From Agapetus fuscipes (lineage: Eukaryota > Arthropoda > Insecta > Trichoptera > Glossosomatidae): a stretch of 64,000 nucleotides of DNA. The notes under the pieces were generated by a model. That model saw nothing but the letters and a program-made list of their open reading frames with translations, searched no databases and was not told the origin of the DNA. Each line of letters begins with the position of its first letter. Position 1 is the stretch's first letter. Location: contig OX637345.1 of NCBI GenBank assembly GCA_951799405.1, forward strand, positions 13,454,001-13,518,000, in the 5' to 3' direction. Of this stretch, positions 48,316 through 58,644 are shown piece by piece. Made by a program: the position numbers and the translations under genes.

Positions 48316-49350
48316 CATTGAACCCTTCTGTATGCAAACTAGGACTTTGTATGGTGGGTAAACTTTTTAGTTATATTTTGAAAAAGTAACGATTGATTAT
48401 AATTGGTATTTATAAAATTTTAAGAATCGCAGCCTTTTATCTATTTTTAACCCTTTGACTACCAAGAAAATTGCTATTACATTTTGTATGGAAAATTTTC
48501 ACTTTGTATGGCGGCTATGCTTTTGATTCATTTTTTGGAAAAAATAATGATGGCAATATATAGGTTATTATTATTATTTTACATTTGCAATACATTATTT
48601 TTTTATTAACCCTCTAACTGCCGAGGATTTTACCATTATTTTTTTCTTTTATATGGCAACTCCCTAAACCGAGATTATGATGAAGAAATGATTATAATTA
48701 TTAGATAGCACTATTATATAAATGGACTCACAAAAAATTTAAGAAAAATCGTCGGAGCCGTTTTTGAGAAAATCGCATTTTAAATTTTCAGCTCTTCGGA
48801 AGCCATCTTGAATTTTCAAAAAAGTAAAAAAAAAATGATTATGAATTAAAGTGATAAGCTTGTTCTTTCTATCAAATCTAAAACAAATTTAAATATCTTG
48901 CATTTTAATAGGTTTTTGTAATATTTTCGATTTAAAATTTCAGGTCGTGTAAACGGTGCTTTATATTTATTTTTTCAAAAAAATTTTTTTCTTAACTTGT
49001 AGAAATTTATGTTGTCCACAATATTGTAGAATATTATATTTTTGTTGACCCCTTAACTTTCGAGAAAATCACAATCGTTTGTTTTTTTCATATGGCAGCC
49101 CATAGACACAGATTAGTAAGAGTGTTGCCATAACTAATTTATTAAGTTAAAAATTAATTAGTGGCAACTCTGAAAATTTAAGAAAAATTCTTGGAGCCGT
49201 TTTTGAGAAAAGTGCAATTTTATGTTTTTTTTGTATGGCAGCCATCTTGAATTTTCAAGTTGGTGTAATGCCATGTTATGCATACTTAATACATGTCCAA
49301 AAAAGTTGATGTAGTCAAAATTTGGTATCTCTAGGTCTTATACTTTGGAA
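48316..49350. repeat. degenerate internally repetitive sequence
   Basis: Several diverged segments share ACCCTTTGACTACCAAGAAA or ACCCCTTAACTTTCGAGAAA, TTTGTATGGCRGCYATC and GAGCCGTTTTTGAGAAAA (48748 and 49194). Probably old tandem or duplicated transposon sequence; family unknown. Confidence 0.45.
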
Positions 49351-49359
49351 AGTGACACA

Positions 49360-49425
49360 CACACATACATACATACATACATACATACATACATACATAC
49401 ATACATACATACATACAGACGGACG
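49360..49425 (+). repeat. (CATA)n microsatellite
   Basis: About 13 CATA units followed by CAGACGGACG, an end seen in many insect transposon-associated repeats. Confidence 0.9.
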
Positions 49426-49517
49426 TTTTTGAAAGATAGTGTTTTTTGGCATGTCCTGCACCAGGACAACTCATTTCCGTGAAAACCTCGAAATTTTTTT
49501 TTCACACCAAATCATAA

Positions 49518-49558
49518 CTTTCTTTTATAGCCTTCGGCTATAGCAAGAAAGTAAAAAG
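49518..49558. repeat. strong hairpin
   Basis: ACTTTCTTTTATAGCCTTCG and GCTATAGCAAGAAAGT form a stem with a short TTCG-type loop. Could be the structured end of an element. Confidence 0.5.
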
Positions 49559-50110
49559 GTGACAGGATAGAACACCACAGTGACAAAACGACACATGACA
49601 GAACGATACTAGTATGCTCGAGCCCTCCTCGTACCCGTCCTGTATGTATGTGTCAGAAGGATCCATAGCGCATGGGCGCTCATACAAAGCTTTATACTTT
49701 CTCAAGTGGCGGAAGGCCTTCCCGTGAAGTAAAAGCAACGGCACGACAACACAAGAACCTCTAGGTCAGAGGCGTGCCCATGACTCTAAAAGTAAATGGT
49801 TCGATGTAACTGAAGCTAATAGCATACCTCGGGTGGCACTCCTTATATATATATTTGGATGACTTCTTTTTCTTTCTTCTTTTGGGCGCCGTTTAGTGGC
49901 TCCAGCCACCCCAAGGGCGCAAACTCCTTGTGGGATTGTTGCTAGATTTACGAGTAGCGTGAAGAATGATACACATAATACGAAATAATAATAATAATAA
50001 AAATCTAAGGACAGGATTACTGTGAGTCCACTGCGGATGCAGCTTGGCAAAACAGAACGACATATAACAGGACGACACAATGACAGAACATCAAAATGAC
50101 GGTATATGAC
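49555..50110. repeat. region with recurrent ACAGAACGACA motif
   Basis: ACAAAACGACACATGACAGA (49583) and ACAGAACGACATATAACAGG (50056) lie at its ends. The reverse complement motif recurs at 50430-50635. The middle is unassigned. Confidence 0.5.
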
Positions 50111-50112
50111 AT

Positions 50113-50385
50113 GACATTATTATCCGTGTTATGGCCTTAGGAGTCAAGTGGCTGATCTTTCTAGCGTATTTAGAATACAATAAAGTAATTTCGATCTCCG
50201 CTTGGGTCATTTGACCATAACTTTGATCCCGGTTCAACAGATGTCACAGGGTAATTATTGATTAATGATTCTTTAAAATATAAAATAATGAGTTATATTA
50301 ATTGATGATATAAATACCTGTTTCTGGCCAGGCAGAATAGGTTGGTGAATTGCATTCCTTTTCAAAAAAATATTTAAAAAAAACA
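50113..50385 (+). mobile_element. S3 SINE, full-length
   Basis: TATGGCCTTAGGAGTCAAGT head (box A degraded), TTTGATCCCGGTTCAACAGA (box B shifted/degraded), GCCAGGCAGAATAGGTTGGT, then GAATTGCATTCC and an A-rich end. Confidence 0.78.
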
Positions 50386-50429
50386 CACTATAACAAAACA
50401 ACACAGAAAATACATAACTACGAAAATGT

Positions 50430-50640
50430 TTTTTCATGTGTCGTCTATGGTTTGTTCTGTTTTAGGTATGCTATGATTTGACTTGTGATGTTGTATCATT
50501 TTGATGTACGTACATACTTTCTTGTGATGTTTTGTCATGTGATGTAATGTGACGTGTCGTTCTGACATGTATCGTTCTGTTATGCGTCGTTATTTCATTT
50601 GTCGTTTTGTCATTGTGTCGTTCTAACATGGAACCAAAAA
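50430..50640 (+). repeat. TGTCGTTCTG motif cluster
   Basis: GTGTCGTCTATGG, GTGTCGTTCTGACATG, GTATCGTTCTGTTATG, GCGTCGTTATTTC and GTGTCGTTCTAACATG follow at roughly 17-25 bp intervals. Confidence 0.6.
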
Positions 50641-50794
50641 AACCCACGCGCCCTCAAAATCTAGTTTTCCACCCCGAAAATAGAGTTGCACTAATGTAGT
50701 CCAAACCCTTTAACATTGGGCTACTTCTTTTAATTGCTGCCTTTGACTCACTACACTTTTGGACTACTTTACCATTTCATTTCTAGGACATGAC

Positions 50795-51097
50795 GCTAAT
50801 GCTACTAAGCTACACATTAAGTGTAACTTCTTGCCAAGTTTAATGCCGAAGGGATCGCATGTGGCGAGTGTAATCTATTTATTTTTACACGTAAGGGGAC
50901 CGTCCTTATGACAGTAACTTCAGTCGAAGTAGTGGTTTCCCAGCTCCCGGGGGAGCTGGTATTAATTTATTGTAAAAGCTGAGTACACTTTTATATTCGC
51001 CGAAACGGGAAACGATTTCTAACACCCTCGGTGGGATTCGAACCCAAGCTCTCGGCATGGAATGCAAGCACTCTACCAACTGAGCTATCGACATTAT
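50795..51097 (-). mobile_element. S2 SINE, full-length
   Basis: The minus strand starts ATGTCGATAGCTCAGTTGGT, with box B GGTTCGAATCCCACC, ending AAGAAGTTACACTTAATGTG and TAGCTTAGTAGCATTAGCG. Confidence 0.88.
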
Positions 51098-51264
51098 CTG
51101 AGCATAAGTCGTAAGGATTTTATACGGTCTACAAGGATACTTTTTGTTTTCGTTTACAGCCGCGATTGCGCTAGGGGTGGCCAGTACCTCTTTTACCTAA
51201 AAAGATGTATTTAAAAAAAATTCTGTCCTAGCACACACATTTTTTTCATTCCTTCCCTTCCCCC

Positions 51265-51345
51265 TTCCTTGTGAAGTGAACCATTTTCTACAGCATGGGT
51301 GGTCAGCCGCATACCAACCTTTAAGTCAAGGAACATAGCTACACA
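51265..51345 (-). repeat. T repeat, proximal 70 bp
   Basis: GAACCATTTTCTACAGCATG to CCTTTAAGTCAAGGAACATA. Confidence 0.7.
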
Positions 51346-51534
51346 ACAAATAAATAACATTTCTAAAATCAACAAATAATAACATGTATGGACATCAAAA
51401 CTAAAACATAGTAGAAAATTCTAATTTACAAAACCGTAGTCGACACAAATAACATTGTGAAATCGCACATATGCATCGCTAAAGAAAGTGTTATTTTGTA
51501 TCTGCTTACTATGGACCCAAGTTACATAGACCTA

Positions 51535-51975
51535 TAATCTATAATCTAAGCTGCAAAGATATTAAATGCATGCCCACAGACAGGCACATGTAGGTTCGCG
51601 CCTACACATTCTGCATGCGTGCATACAAATAAACAAAACCTCACATGAGCATAAACCTTGCAACTCCTGCCGCTTTTCCCTGAAACCGGGGTGGCATTGG
51701 CAAAGGTGAACCGATTTTTACAGTACCCCCGCTAAAATCGTCATACCAACCTATCAGTCAAGGAGCACAAAAAAAAAAACTGATTTCCAAAAAATACTTT
51801 AAGAAACACCTTCGAGAACTCCAATTTAAAATAAAATTAAACATAATATTAAAATTGAAATTAATGCCCTAACCACCATTGTTGCAAATCAACCGCCATT
51901 TCTTTCTGTCCTTACATACTTCTTTCATTTCATTCAGACTCATAATCTTTTTCATGCACTCTCCTGTGTGTGTAA
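51535..51975 (-). pseudogene. L-B LINE 3' end
   Basis: Minus strand: MKKIMSLNEMKEVCKDRKKW then RLICNNGG and a stop, UTR, and T (51535-51765) ending at TTAGATTATAGATTATAGG. The proximal T is altered (GACGATTTTAGCGGGGG replaces the normal GGCTGACCACCC). Confidence 0.85.
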
Positions 51976-52288
51976 GAACCTGTGATGAAGAATTAAAATT
52001 TAAACAACTTTGCCGTTTATTATTTCCTTTTTTTTTTCTAAGAAATTTGGCAAATAATAAACGCGATTGTGTGTTTTCCGTATTGGGTCGGATCCACGCT
52101 ATAACACTGTCATGGCTATTGAGGCTTGATGAAGTTAGCCACGCATCGGAGGTAACAACGTCACGGAGGAGAAGCGTACTAATTTTTTTTACAAATTCAC
52201 ATGACACTCCCAAGGCTGTTTTGCTTCCGGAGACTGGACAAGTGGAAAAAAACAACATTTTTATGAAATGAATACAATCAATATCGTA
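51976..52288. other. unassigned sequence
   Basis: Nothing recognised; the open frames on both strands contain no domain beyond the L-B end. Confidence 0.35.
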
Positions 52289-52289
52289 C

Positions 52290-52606
52290 GTATTTACAAT
52301 AATAAAAACTGCACAGTTAAAGTTAATTAATCGGATATTAGACGAACCGTTATAAAAGAACTTACATTATTCTCGACGTTTCGTTAGCGACGTAGTTAAC
52401 GTCTTCAGGATATTCATGACAAACCTAATTATAATTACGTACTAACTGCGCTCGAAGATATGCCGTGATTTGTGACAAGTGTTATGGAAAAAATCAGTTA
52501 ATCCTCAGTAGTCGTACAGAGAGGGTGTCTCCCAAAAACGTTAGCTACACCGCTAAAGAAACGTCGAGAATAATGTAAGTTCTCTTATAACGGTTCGTCT
52601 ATCTGT
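52290..52606. mobile_element. FB3 foldback element, right end truncated
   Basis: Left end AAAACTGCACAGTTAAAGTT, inner arm ACATTATTCTCGACGTTTCG; right arm GAAACGTCGAGAATAATGTA up to AACGGTTCGTCTAT, cut by L-G. The spacer is longer than in FB1/FB2 (includes CATGACAAACCTAATTAT). Confidence 0.75.
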
Positions 52607-52815
52607 AACTCTGTCGCCATTCCGCTAGGTGTGGCCAGAGCCTCTGCAGAGTTGCCCCCATTCTTTCCTATCCTGATACCTCTTTCAATTCATTCATATC
52701 CATCACCTTTTTATGCATTTTCTTCTTTTACGCTCACTTTGTAGATCCCATTCTTTCACAATCTCCTCAATCTGATCACTCCATACTTTTCTCGGTCTTC
52801 CCTTCCCTCTTTGTG
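52605..52815 (-). pseudogene. L-G LINE 3' end
   Basis: Minus strand: KYGVIRLRRL-like decayed start, then CMKR-like and LKEV-like sequence, GQLCRGSGHT, ending GGCGACAGAGTTACAG. Abuts FB3. Confidence 0.8.
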
Positions 52816-53394
52816 TAATGTACATAGTTATTATTATTTATTATTGTAAATATGTCAAACGACCGTAATTCCAACCTAAACCTAAAAAATATCGTACGTG
52901 TTTTTCATGTGCTTCAGTATTTTAGAAGAGAATTTTTCTTCTTAAGAAGCAACTGTTTTTTAAGACGAATGCAATTTGCCAACCTATTTCATTTTGCCAG
53001 AAACAGTTTTTGATCACGTTGAGTGTATCTAGTTCCACGACCGAACAACATAGTTATCTCCTTTGCCTTTTCCCCAAAAGCCTGACCGTGTGACGTCACT
53101 TTGTGTATGTCAATAAATGTGCGGACCTCACTGTCTTGGCCTGCTAACGTATAACCCGTTACCGTAACATCATATAAACGTAGAATTAAGTACATACGGC
53201 ATATTAGCAAAATCATGAGCTGTTAGTCATGATATCATTACAATGATTCAACTGACAGTCCCATACAAATCTGAACTAGACACCAATGCCATAATATGAT
53301 CTCAATGCTAGCAATGATTTGCTAGTGTGTATGTGCACCCAGCGACTCTCAAATGTTAACATTATATTTTAATAATTTCTTTATACAAAATTGA
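52816..53394. other. unassigned; S3 3' end fragment at 52945-53012
   Basis: GAATGCAATTTGCCAACCTA and TTTTGCCAGAAACAG match the S3 3' end (minus). The rest is unassigned. Confidence 0.4.
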
Positions 53395-53590
53395 TATGTT
53401 CCTTGATTTATAGGTTGGTATGAGACTTACCACCCATACTGTAAAAAAGGGTTCACCATGCCATTGTCACCCCTGTTTCAGGGAAGGTCGGCAAAAGTTG
53501 TAGGATATTTATGTTCATTTGAGGTTTGGATTTTTTCTGTGTGTCTGCGTGTCTTAGCTAAGCATTAAATATAAATTTTAAATGTGTATA
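53395..53590 (+). repeat. T repeat, near full-length
   Basis: GTTCCTTGATTTATAGGTTG to ATAAATTTTAAATGTGTATA. Confidence 0.78.
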
Positions 53591-53689
53591 TTGTTACGGA
53601 TATGCAAGATATTAGTAGTTGTATTTAGTTTGTCTGTGTTAGTTAACAATAAGTCTATGAAATCTGTAGAAATGAGTAGAACCGGACTT

Positions 53690-53990
53690 GGACCGGTCCG
53701 TAGTCCGTAGTGGCAACACTTCGGACTCGTAAATGGAAGGTTGTGGATTCGGATCCCGGCGGAGCACAACATATACCATTTATATTTCAAATGTGCTCTT
53801 CGCTGGGTTGAAAAATTCATAAACCTTTACCAAAGACTGGTCACTGAAAGGTCCATCCAACCTTACAACAACTGGGTCTTGCTTGAGAATTGGCGCTTTC
53901 TACAGCGACGACCAAGCTCGCAGAGGGCTCTTGAGGTGTGATACACACAAAAACAGCGCTCACCAAATAAATCATCCTAAATTATTATTC
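53690..53990 (+). mobile_element. S1 SINE, full-length, tail type 1
   Basis: ACTTGGACCGGTCCGTAGTC head with a small duplication (CCGTAGTCCGTAGTGG), box B GGATTCGGATCCCGG, tail CTCTTGAGGTGTGATACAC to AAATAAATCATCC. It keeps the CTTGG of the 5S spacer but no 5S. Confidence 0.88.
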
Positions 53991-54604
53991 TTTTATTTAT
54001 TAAAAGCTTAGGTAGATTTTTAATGAAAATGTGTATTTGTTCGAGATTAATTCCTAAGTGTTGAATCGAATATTCTGTTGAAATCCAGCATGGTGGTATG
54101 TGACGATTCTCCTTGTTTCGTGAATGATCTTAATAATCTGTTTAAATAAGTACCAAGATCCCTTGGAAGAGCAGATATCAATCAAACGTTGTAGGTACTG
54201 TTTACATCTAAGAACTTTGTCGGAACCGAGAGTGAGATATAAATTGTGTAAAATAAAATAAATCGCACTTTTGATTAAAAAGAACCCTCTTAAATTATAA
54301 CAGTATACATAAATATATTTGCAACTCAGATAATTAATAAATATATTGAAATCCACAGCCTCTCGAATGTTGAGAACGTGTGGACTTGCCAAATTACAAT
54401 TCGCGAGTCTGCGTTGCTAGTAGGTACCACTATAGCGGTGTGCACGAGTGTGTATTTATGTATTTGTGAATGATATAACCGGCAGTGGGCCATAGATAAA
54501 ATCACCGATCTACAGGAACAACAAAAAATAGCTTCACTTAACCTGAACATTTTATAATTATTCAAAAATTCAAACGGATAAAAACAGAGTTTTAATTCAC
54601 TCAT
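53991..54604. other. unassigned sequence
   Basis: Minus-strand open frames of 112 and 92 codons overlap here but contain no recognised domain and no codon pattern I would trust. Confidence 0.35.
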
Positions 54605-54660
54605 TTATTTCTTTTTTTGTGCTCGAACATTTTCGCCTAATGAGGCATCTTCAGGAGCAG
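54605..54660 (-). other. CTGAAGATG...GCGAAAA terminal motif
   Basis: Minus strand: CTCCTGAAGATGCCTCATTA then GGCGAAAATGTTCGAGCAC. GCC/GGC stem with a TCATTA loop, then GAAAA. The same ATGTTCGAGCA follows the element at 56590, hinting at a shared family. Confidence 0.35.
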
Positions 54661-54929
54661 AATGAAACATTTTGAATGAATGGAACATTTTATTATTATT
54701 TGAGTCCAAAACCATCAAATAAAGTGAAGCCAGCACGAGAATTGGCATAGACGATAATCATTGTGTCGTCGACCGGCCGGGTTGCTAGGGAAAAGGCATA
54801 GAAATATTTTGTTATTGGTTGGTATTGACAGCAGTTCCAAATAAGATGATTGCTCGCCAAGAAAAAAGTTCCAAATTCAAAAATGTTTCGACCTCATTCC
54901 ATTTATTTCCACTGGTGCTTTTTCTGTCT

Positions 54930-55100
54930 ATAATATAAGTTGAGAGAATATAATATTATCATTTTAAGAATCATATTTAATGCACGTCCTCAAGAAACTC
55001 CAGTAAATTTGCGCTTACACATATATATTGTGTACCTACTTACAAATAAAACTTGAAAATAAACCTTGCAACTCTCGCCGCTCTTCCCTGAAACAGATAT
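54930..55100 (-). repeat. T repeat, diverged
   Basis: CTATAATATAAGTTGAGAGA to CCGCTCTTCCCTGAAACAGA. Confidence 0.6.
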
Positions 55101-55124
55101 TGTATTGACATGCAGGCGTTAATA

Positions 55125-55240
55125 ACTGTAACTTTATCGCCATTCCAATAAGAGGTGGCCAGAGTCTCTGGAGAGTTGTCTCCATTTATTTCTATGCTTA
55201 CATAACTCTTTCAATTCATTCATATCCTACACCATTTTCA
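55125..55240 (-). pseudogene. L-G LINE 3' end, short
   Basis: CTGTAACTTTATCGCCATTC, AGAGGTGGCCAGAGTCTCTG and TTCAATTCATTCATATCC on the plus strand. Confidence 0.75.
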
Positions 55241-55685
55241 CATTTCCATACAAAACACTACCTATTGTGTTTTGATGCAACTTATTTTACTTTCTCGCTT
55301 GCCGAAGACCAAAAAATAAAGTCTTGTTATTATTTTCTATTGTCTTACTTACGGTGTATAAAACTTTTTCTGGGAACTTATTTTTTCCTGTGTAAATTTA
55401 TAAATAAAAAAAAATAACAATAAGTACCTAAAAAATCCGTGCGTGCACTTTTGAACCACCGTACACAAAATGACCATGGGCCCACTAAAGCCAAAAATGT
55501 AGGTCAGGGAGCATGAAAAAAAACATGAATTACTATTCACGTACTGGCGATAATGATACCGGCGCTGTACTGGTGTGTACTGGTACTGGCATCATCGCAT
55601 CATGACGAGTCATCATAATATCAGCTCACCTTACACATGCATGCGACAAGATCACTTTAATAGGCAGGACACCTGGAGCTGGGGT
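55241..55685. other. unassigned sequence
   Basis: Nothing recognised. Confidence 0.35.
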
Positions 55686-55688
55686 GGA

Positions 55689-56030
55689 ATGATGATGATG
55701 ATGATGGGGGTGATGGGGGTGGTGATGATGATGGTGTTGATGATTATGGTGATGATAAGGGTGGTGATGATGATGGTGTTGATGATGATGGTGATGATGG
55801 GGGGGGGGGGTGATGATGACGGTGGTGATGATGATGATAATGGTGATGATGGGGGTAGTGATGATGATGGTGTTGATGATGATGGTGATGATGGGGGGGG
55901 TGATGATGATGGTGTTGATGATTATGGTGATGATAAGGGTGGTGATGATGATGGTGTTGATGATGATGGTGATGATGGGAATGGTGATGACGATGATGAT
56001 GATAGTGATGGTGATGATGATGTGCATCAA
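55689..56030. repeat. compound (GATGAT/GGTGAT)n microsatellite
   Basis: About 340 bp of purine-rich GATGATGGTGAT variants with higher-order repetition: GGTGTTGATGATTATGGTGA and GATAAGGGTGGTGATGATG recur. It includes a G10 run (55800). Long open frames on both strands (Asp/Gly/Met on plus, Ile/His on minus) result from the repeat. Confidence 0.92.
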
Positions 56031-56131
56031 AAAATGGTCAACGCTGTAATCGTTGGCGTAAAGCTTACTCCCGTGCCTGTGCAAATATGACGTAGATTTA
56101 AAACGTCATTGCTTCCCTTTAGAGATACAGA

Positions 56132-56170
56132 GTTGGTGAATTGCATTCCTCTTCACAATTATATTTTACA
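56132..56170 (+). repeat. S3 SINE 3' end
   Basis: AGTTGGTGAATTGCATTCCT and CTTCACAATTATATTTTACA. Confidence 0.5.
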
Positions 56171-56193
56171 AACAGAAAGAAGCTCTACATTAA

Positions 56194-57452
56194 GGTCCGG
56201 TATTTTCAACTTTAGCATTGCGACTTTATACCGAATGGAAATCAGTTTAAGAGTGGTTTATACCCTAAATCTGCCGTTTTTGTTTCTTACACTTTATGGT
56301 CTTAGCAAAAGAGTGATAGTAGTGAAAAAAAATCAGGCGTGTTTATTATTATTTTAATCTAAATAGTACAGGTTGATTTTTTTTTAAAAAAAAATTTTTT
56401 TTTCACAAACTTTTTTTCGTATACATGTGCTCGTATATTTAAGAAAAAAAATCTTTTAAATTGCAGAATTATACATTGTTTATCATCCTATACCTAGGCT
56501 ATTTTTTAAAATGTCAATATAGTTATTTAGAAAATACGGAAAAACAGAAACTACTAAAGAAATAAAAATTGTTAAAAATTGAAGTGAAAATGTTCGAGCA
56601 AAACAAAAAGAATAAAGTGAATTAAAACCATGTTTTACCATTTTAATTTTCAAATATTTATAAAAATGGACTTTCACTGTGTTAACAGATCAACACTAAC
56701 AAAAATAAATAAAAATTGAATTAAATAAAATTTTACTTAAATAAAAAGAAAACGGTTTATCCATATTCACTCAAAATATGTTTTGAAATATATATAAAAT
56801 ATGTTTTGTAGTTTTTTAAATTTTTTACTGTTTAATTGTTTAGAGTTTATTGGTTTTATATATTTGAATGTATTGATTGCTTGTATTCCCTGCCTGCTAG
56901 GTTGGTATGCGGCTGACCACCCATACTGTAAAAAATGGTTCACTTTGCCAATGTCACCCCTGCTTCAGGGAAGGTCGGCAAGAGTTGCAGGGCTTATGTT
57001 CATTTGAGATTGGGTTTTTCATATTGTAGGTCCACATGCGGCATGTGTAAGCGCGAAATTATGCATGTCTGCTTGTGGGAATGCATTTAATATGAATCTC
57101 AAATTATACATATCTTTGCAGCATAGATTTAGATTTAGATTTAGACTCAAATACTATTGACGTTAAAAAAATGGCCTCAAGAATGTTTAACAATGTATAA
57201 TTCTGTAATTTAAAAGAAAAAAAATGTATGAAACACATACGAAAAAAGTATATAAATCTTGTTTGTGTAAATATTTTTATGTTGTGACAATTTTTAAATT
57301 AGGTATATATTTTTTACCGCGTTTATCGCCTGATTTTTTTCATTCATGTCACTCTTTTCCTAAGATTATAGAGTAAGAAACAAAAACGGCAGATTTAGGG
57401 TATAAACCACTCCTAAAGTCACACATGCTAACGTTAAAAACGCTGTTGGGCC
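56194..57452. mobile_element. DNA element with about 100-bp inverted ends
   Basis: Left: AGAGTGGTTTATACCCTAAA, TCTGCCGTTTTTGTTTCTTA. Right: TAAGAAACAAAAACGGCAGA, TTTAGGGTATAAACCACTCC. Outer parts match less well (GGTCCGG... and ...GTTGGGCC). Left flank TAA and right flank AAA. The interior is very AT-rich and holds one T copy. No transposase recognised. Confidence 0.75.
56885..57150 (+). repeat. T repeat, full-length
   Basis: TTCCCTGCCTGCTAGGTTGG to GCATAGATTTAGATTTAGAT; inside the inverted-repeat element, so younger than it. Confidence 0.85.
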
Positions 57453-57912
57453 AAAATGTTCAGGTTGATTCCTTGATTGATTATTATCATTAAAGAGTTT
57501 CGGCAGTGAGGGGGAAGAAAACGGGGCTATCAACATCTATATCCACCTTAGCCATTAAACCTTACGATTCGCCACTGGACGTAGATATCATCCGTAGGCC
57601 CTTCCTAACAGGGATGGTCAGTAACGGTTGTAGCACTACCAGCGCCCTGGGCGAGATCTCTCAGGCGCCCCCTATCCACCATTCAAATCCATACAAAAAA
57701 GATATACGCCCTATTTTACCTGGCGCCCTACTTTAGCGCTGCCACTGTGGATGGCCAAAAAACTATCGATATTTTTTCCCAAAAGAGGACGTCGACGGAA
57801 GGGGGGGGGGGGGGGGGGGGGGGTGATGGACGAAAAAAATATCGAAATCAAAATTTTGTCCCAAAAAAATTGTCGACGCGGGGGAGGAAAGTGATAAACA
57901 TAGCAGGACTTA
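57453..57912. other. unassigned; G homopolymer
   Basis: A run of about 24 G at 57799-57822. The sequence between 57500 and 57740 has moderate GC and an open frame of 76 codons without a recognised domain. Confidence 0.4.
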
Positions 57913-58238
57913 TGTAACGCAACTAAGCTACACATATAGTGTAACTTTTTGCCTCGTTTTCGCCGAAGGGTTTTGAATGTGGCGAGTGGAACCTATTTAT
58001 TTTTACAGGTAAGGGAGCCGGCCTTTCGTTAACCACTTCAGTTGAAGTGGGGGTTTCCTAGCTCCCGAGGGCTGGAACTCATTTCTGGTGAAGGCTGAAT
58101 AAACTTTACCGGTATTTTATTTTGGGGTTGGAAATAAACACCGAAACGGGAAATCATTTCTGACACCCTCGGCGGGATTCGAACCCGAGCTCACGGCATG
58201 GAATGCAAGCACTCTACCAACTGAGCTATCGACCGGAC
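57913..58238 (-). mobile_element. S2 SINE, full-length
   Basis: Minus strand: CCGGTCGATAGCTCAGTTGG head, GGTTCGAATCCCGCCGAGGG box B, ending AAGTTACACTATATGTGTAG and CTTAGTTGCGTTAC. One of the least diverged S2 copies. Confidence 0.9.
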
Positions 58239-58239
58239 A

Positions 58240-58330
58240 TGTTCATGTGATATTTTAATTTTATAAGTGTACGCACAGCATGTGTAAGCGTGAATTTACA
58301 CTTGTCTACTTGTTGGCATGCATTCAACGG
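58240..58330 (+). repeat. T repeat, distal part
   Basis: GTTCATGTGATATTTTAATT and CAGCATGTGTAAGCGTGAAT, ending near GCATGCATTCAACGGGAAT. Confidence 0.55.
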
Positions 58331-58644
58331 GAATATTATCCTTTATTATATTGTCCTTCGTCGTCGTCTTTCGTCGTCGAGTTTCGATTTTCAAAATCAA
58401 TGCCATCACAGCAGATGAAACACATTCATGATGTATGGCAAATTAATTTTTGTATATATGCTGCAATGCTGCGAGCTTTCGCGTTTGTGTTTAAAAATGT
58501 ATGAAAACTAATTTCAAAAAATCTGTTTGTTCATATTGAAAATGTATGGAACAATATTGACATCTAGCGGCAAAACGTGAAAGTTTTTTTTATATTTTCT
58601 TTTATTTCATGCAAATTAAAAAAAAAAAAAAAACAAAATAAAAA
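58331..58644. other. unassigned sequence
   Basis: A short TCGTCGTCTTTCGTCGTCGA run at 58359. No gene recognised. Confidence 0.4.

Noticed and set aside
54054..54604. Minus-strand frames of 112 and 92 codons as host exons
   Set aside because: No domain, no recognisable splice context, and composition typical of AT-rich DNA.
55575..56090. A 171-codon Asp/Gly/Met-rich protein and a 152-codon Ile/His-rich protein on the other strand
   Set aside because: Both are readings of the GATGAT microsatellite.
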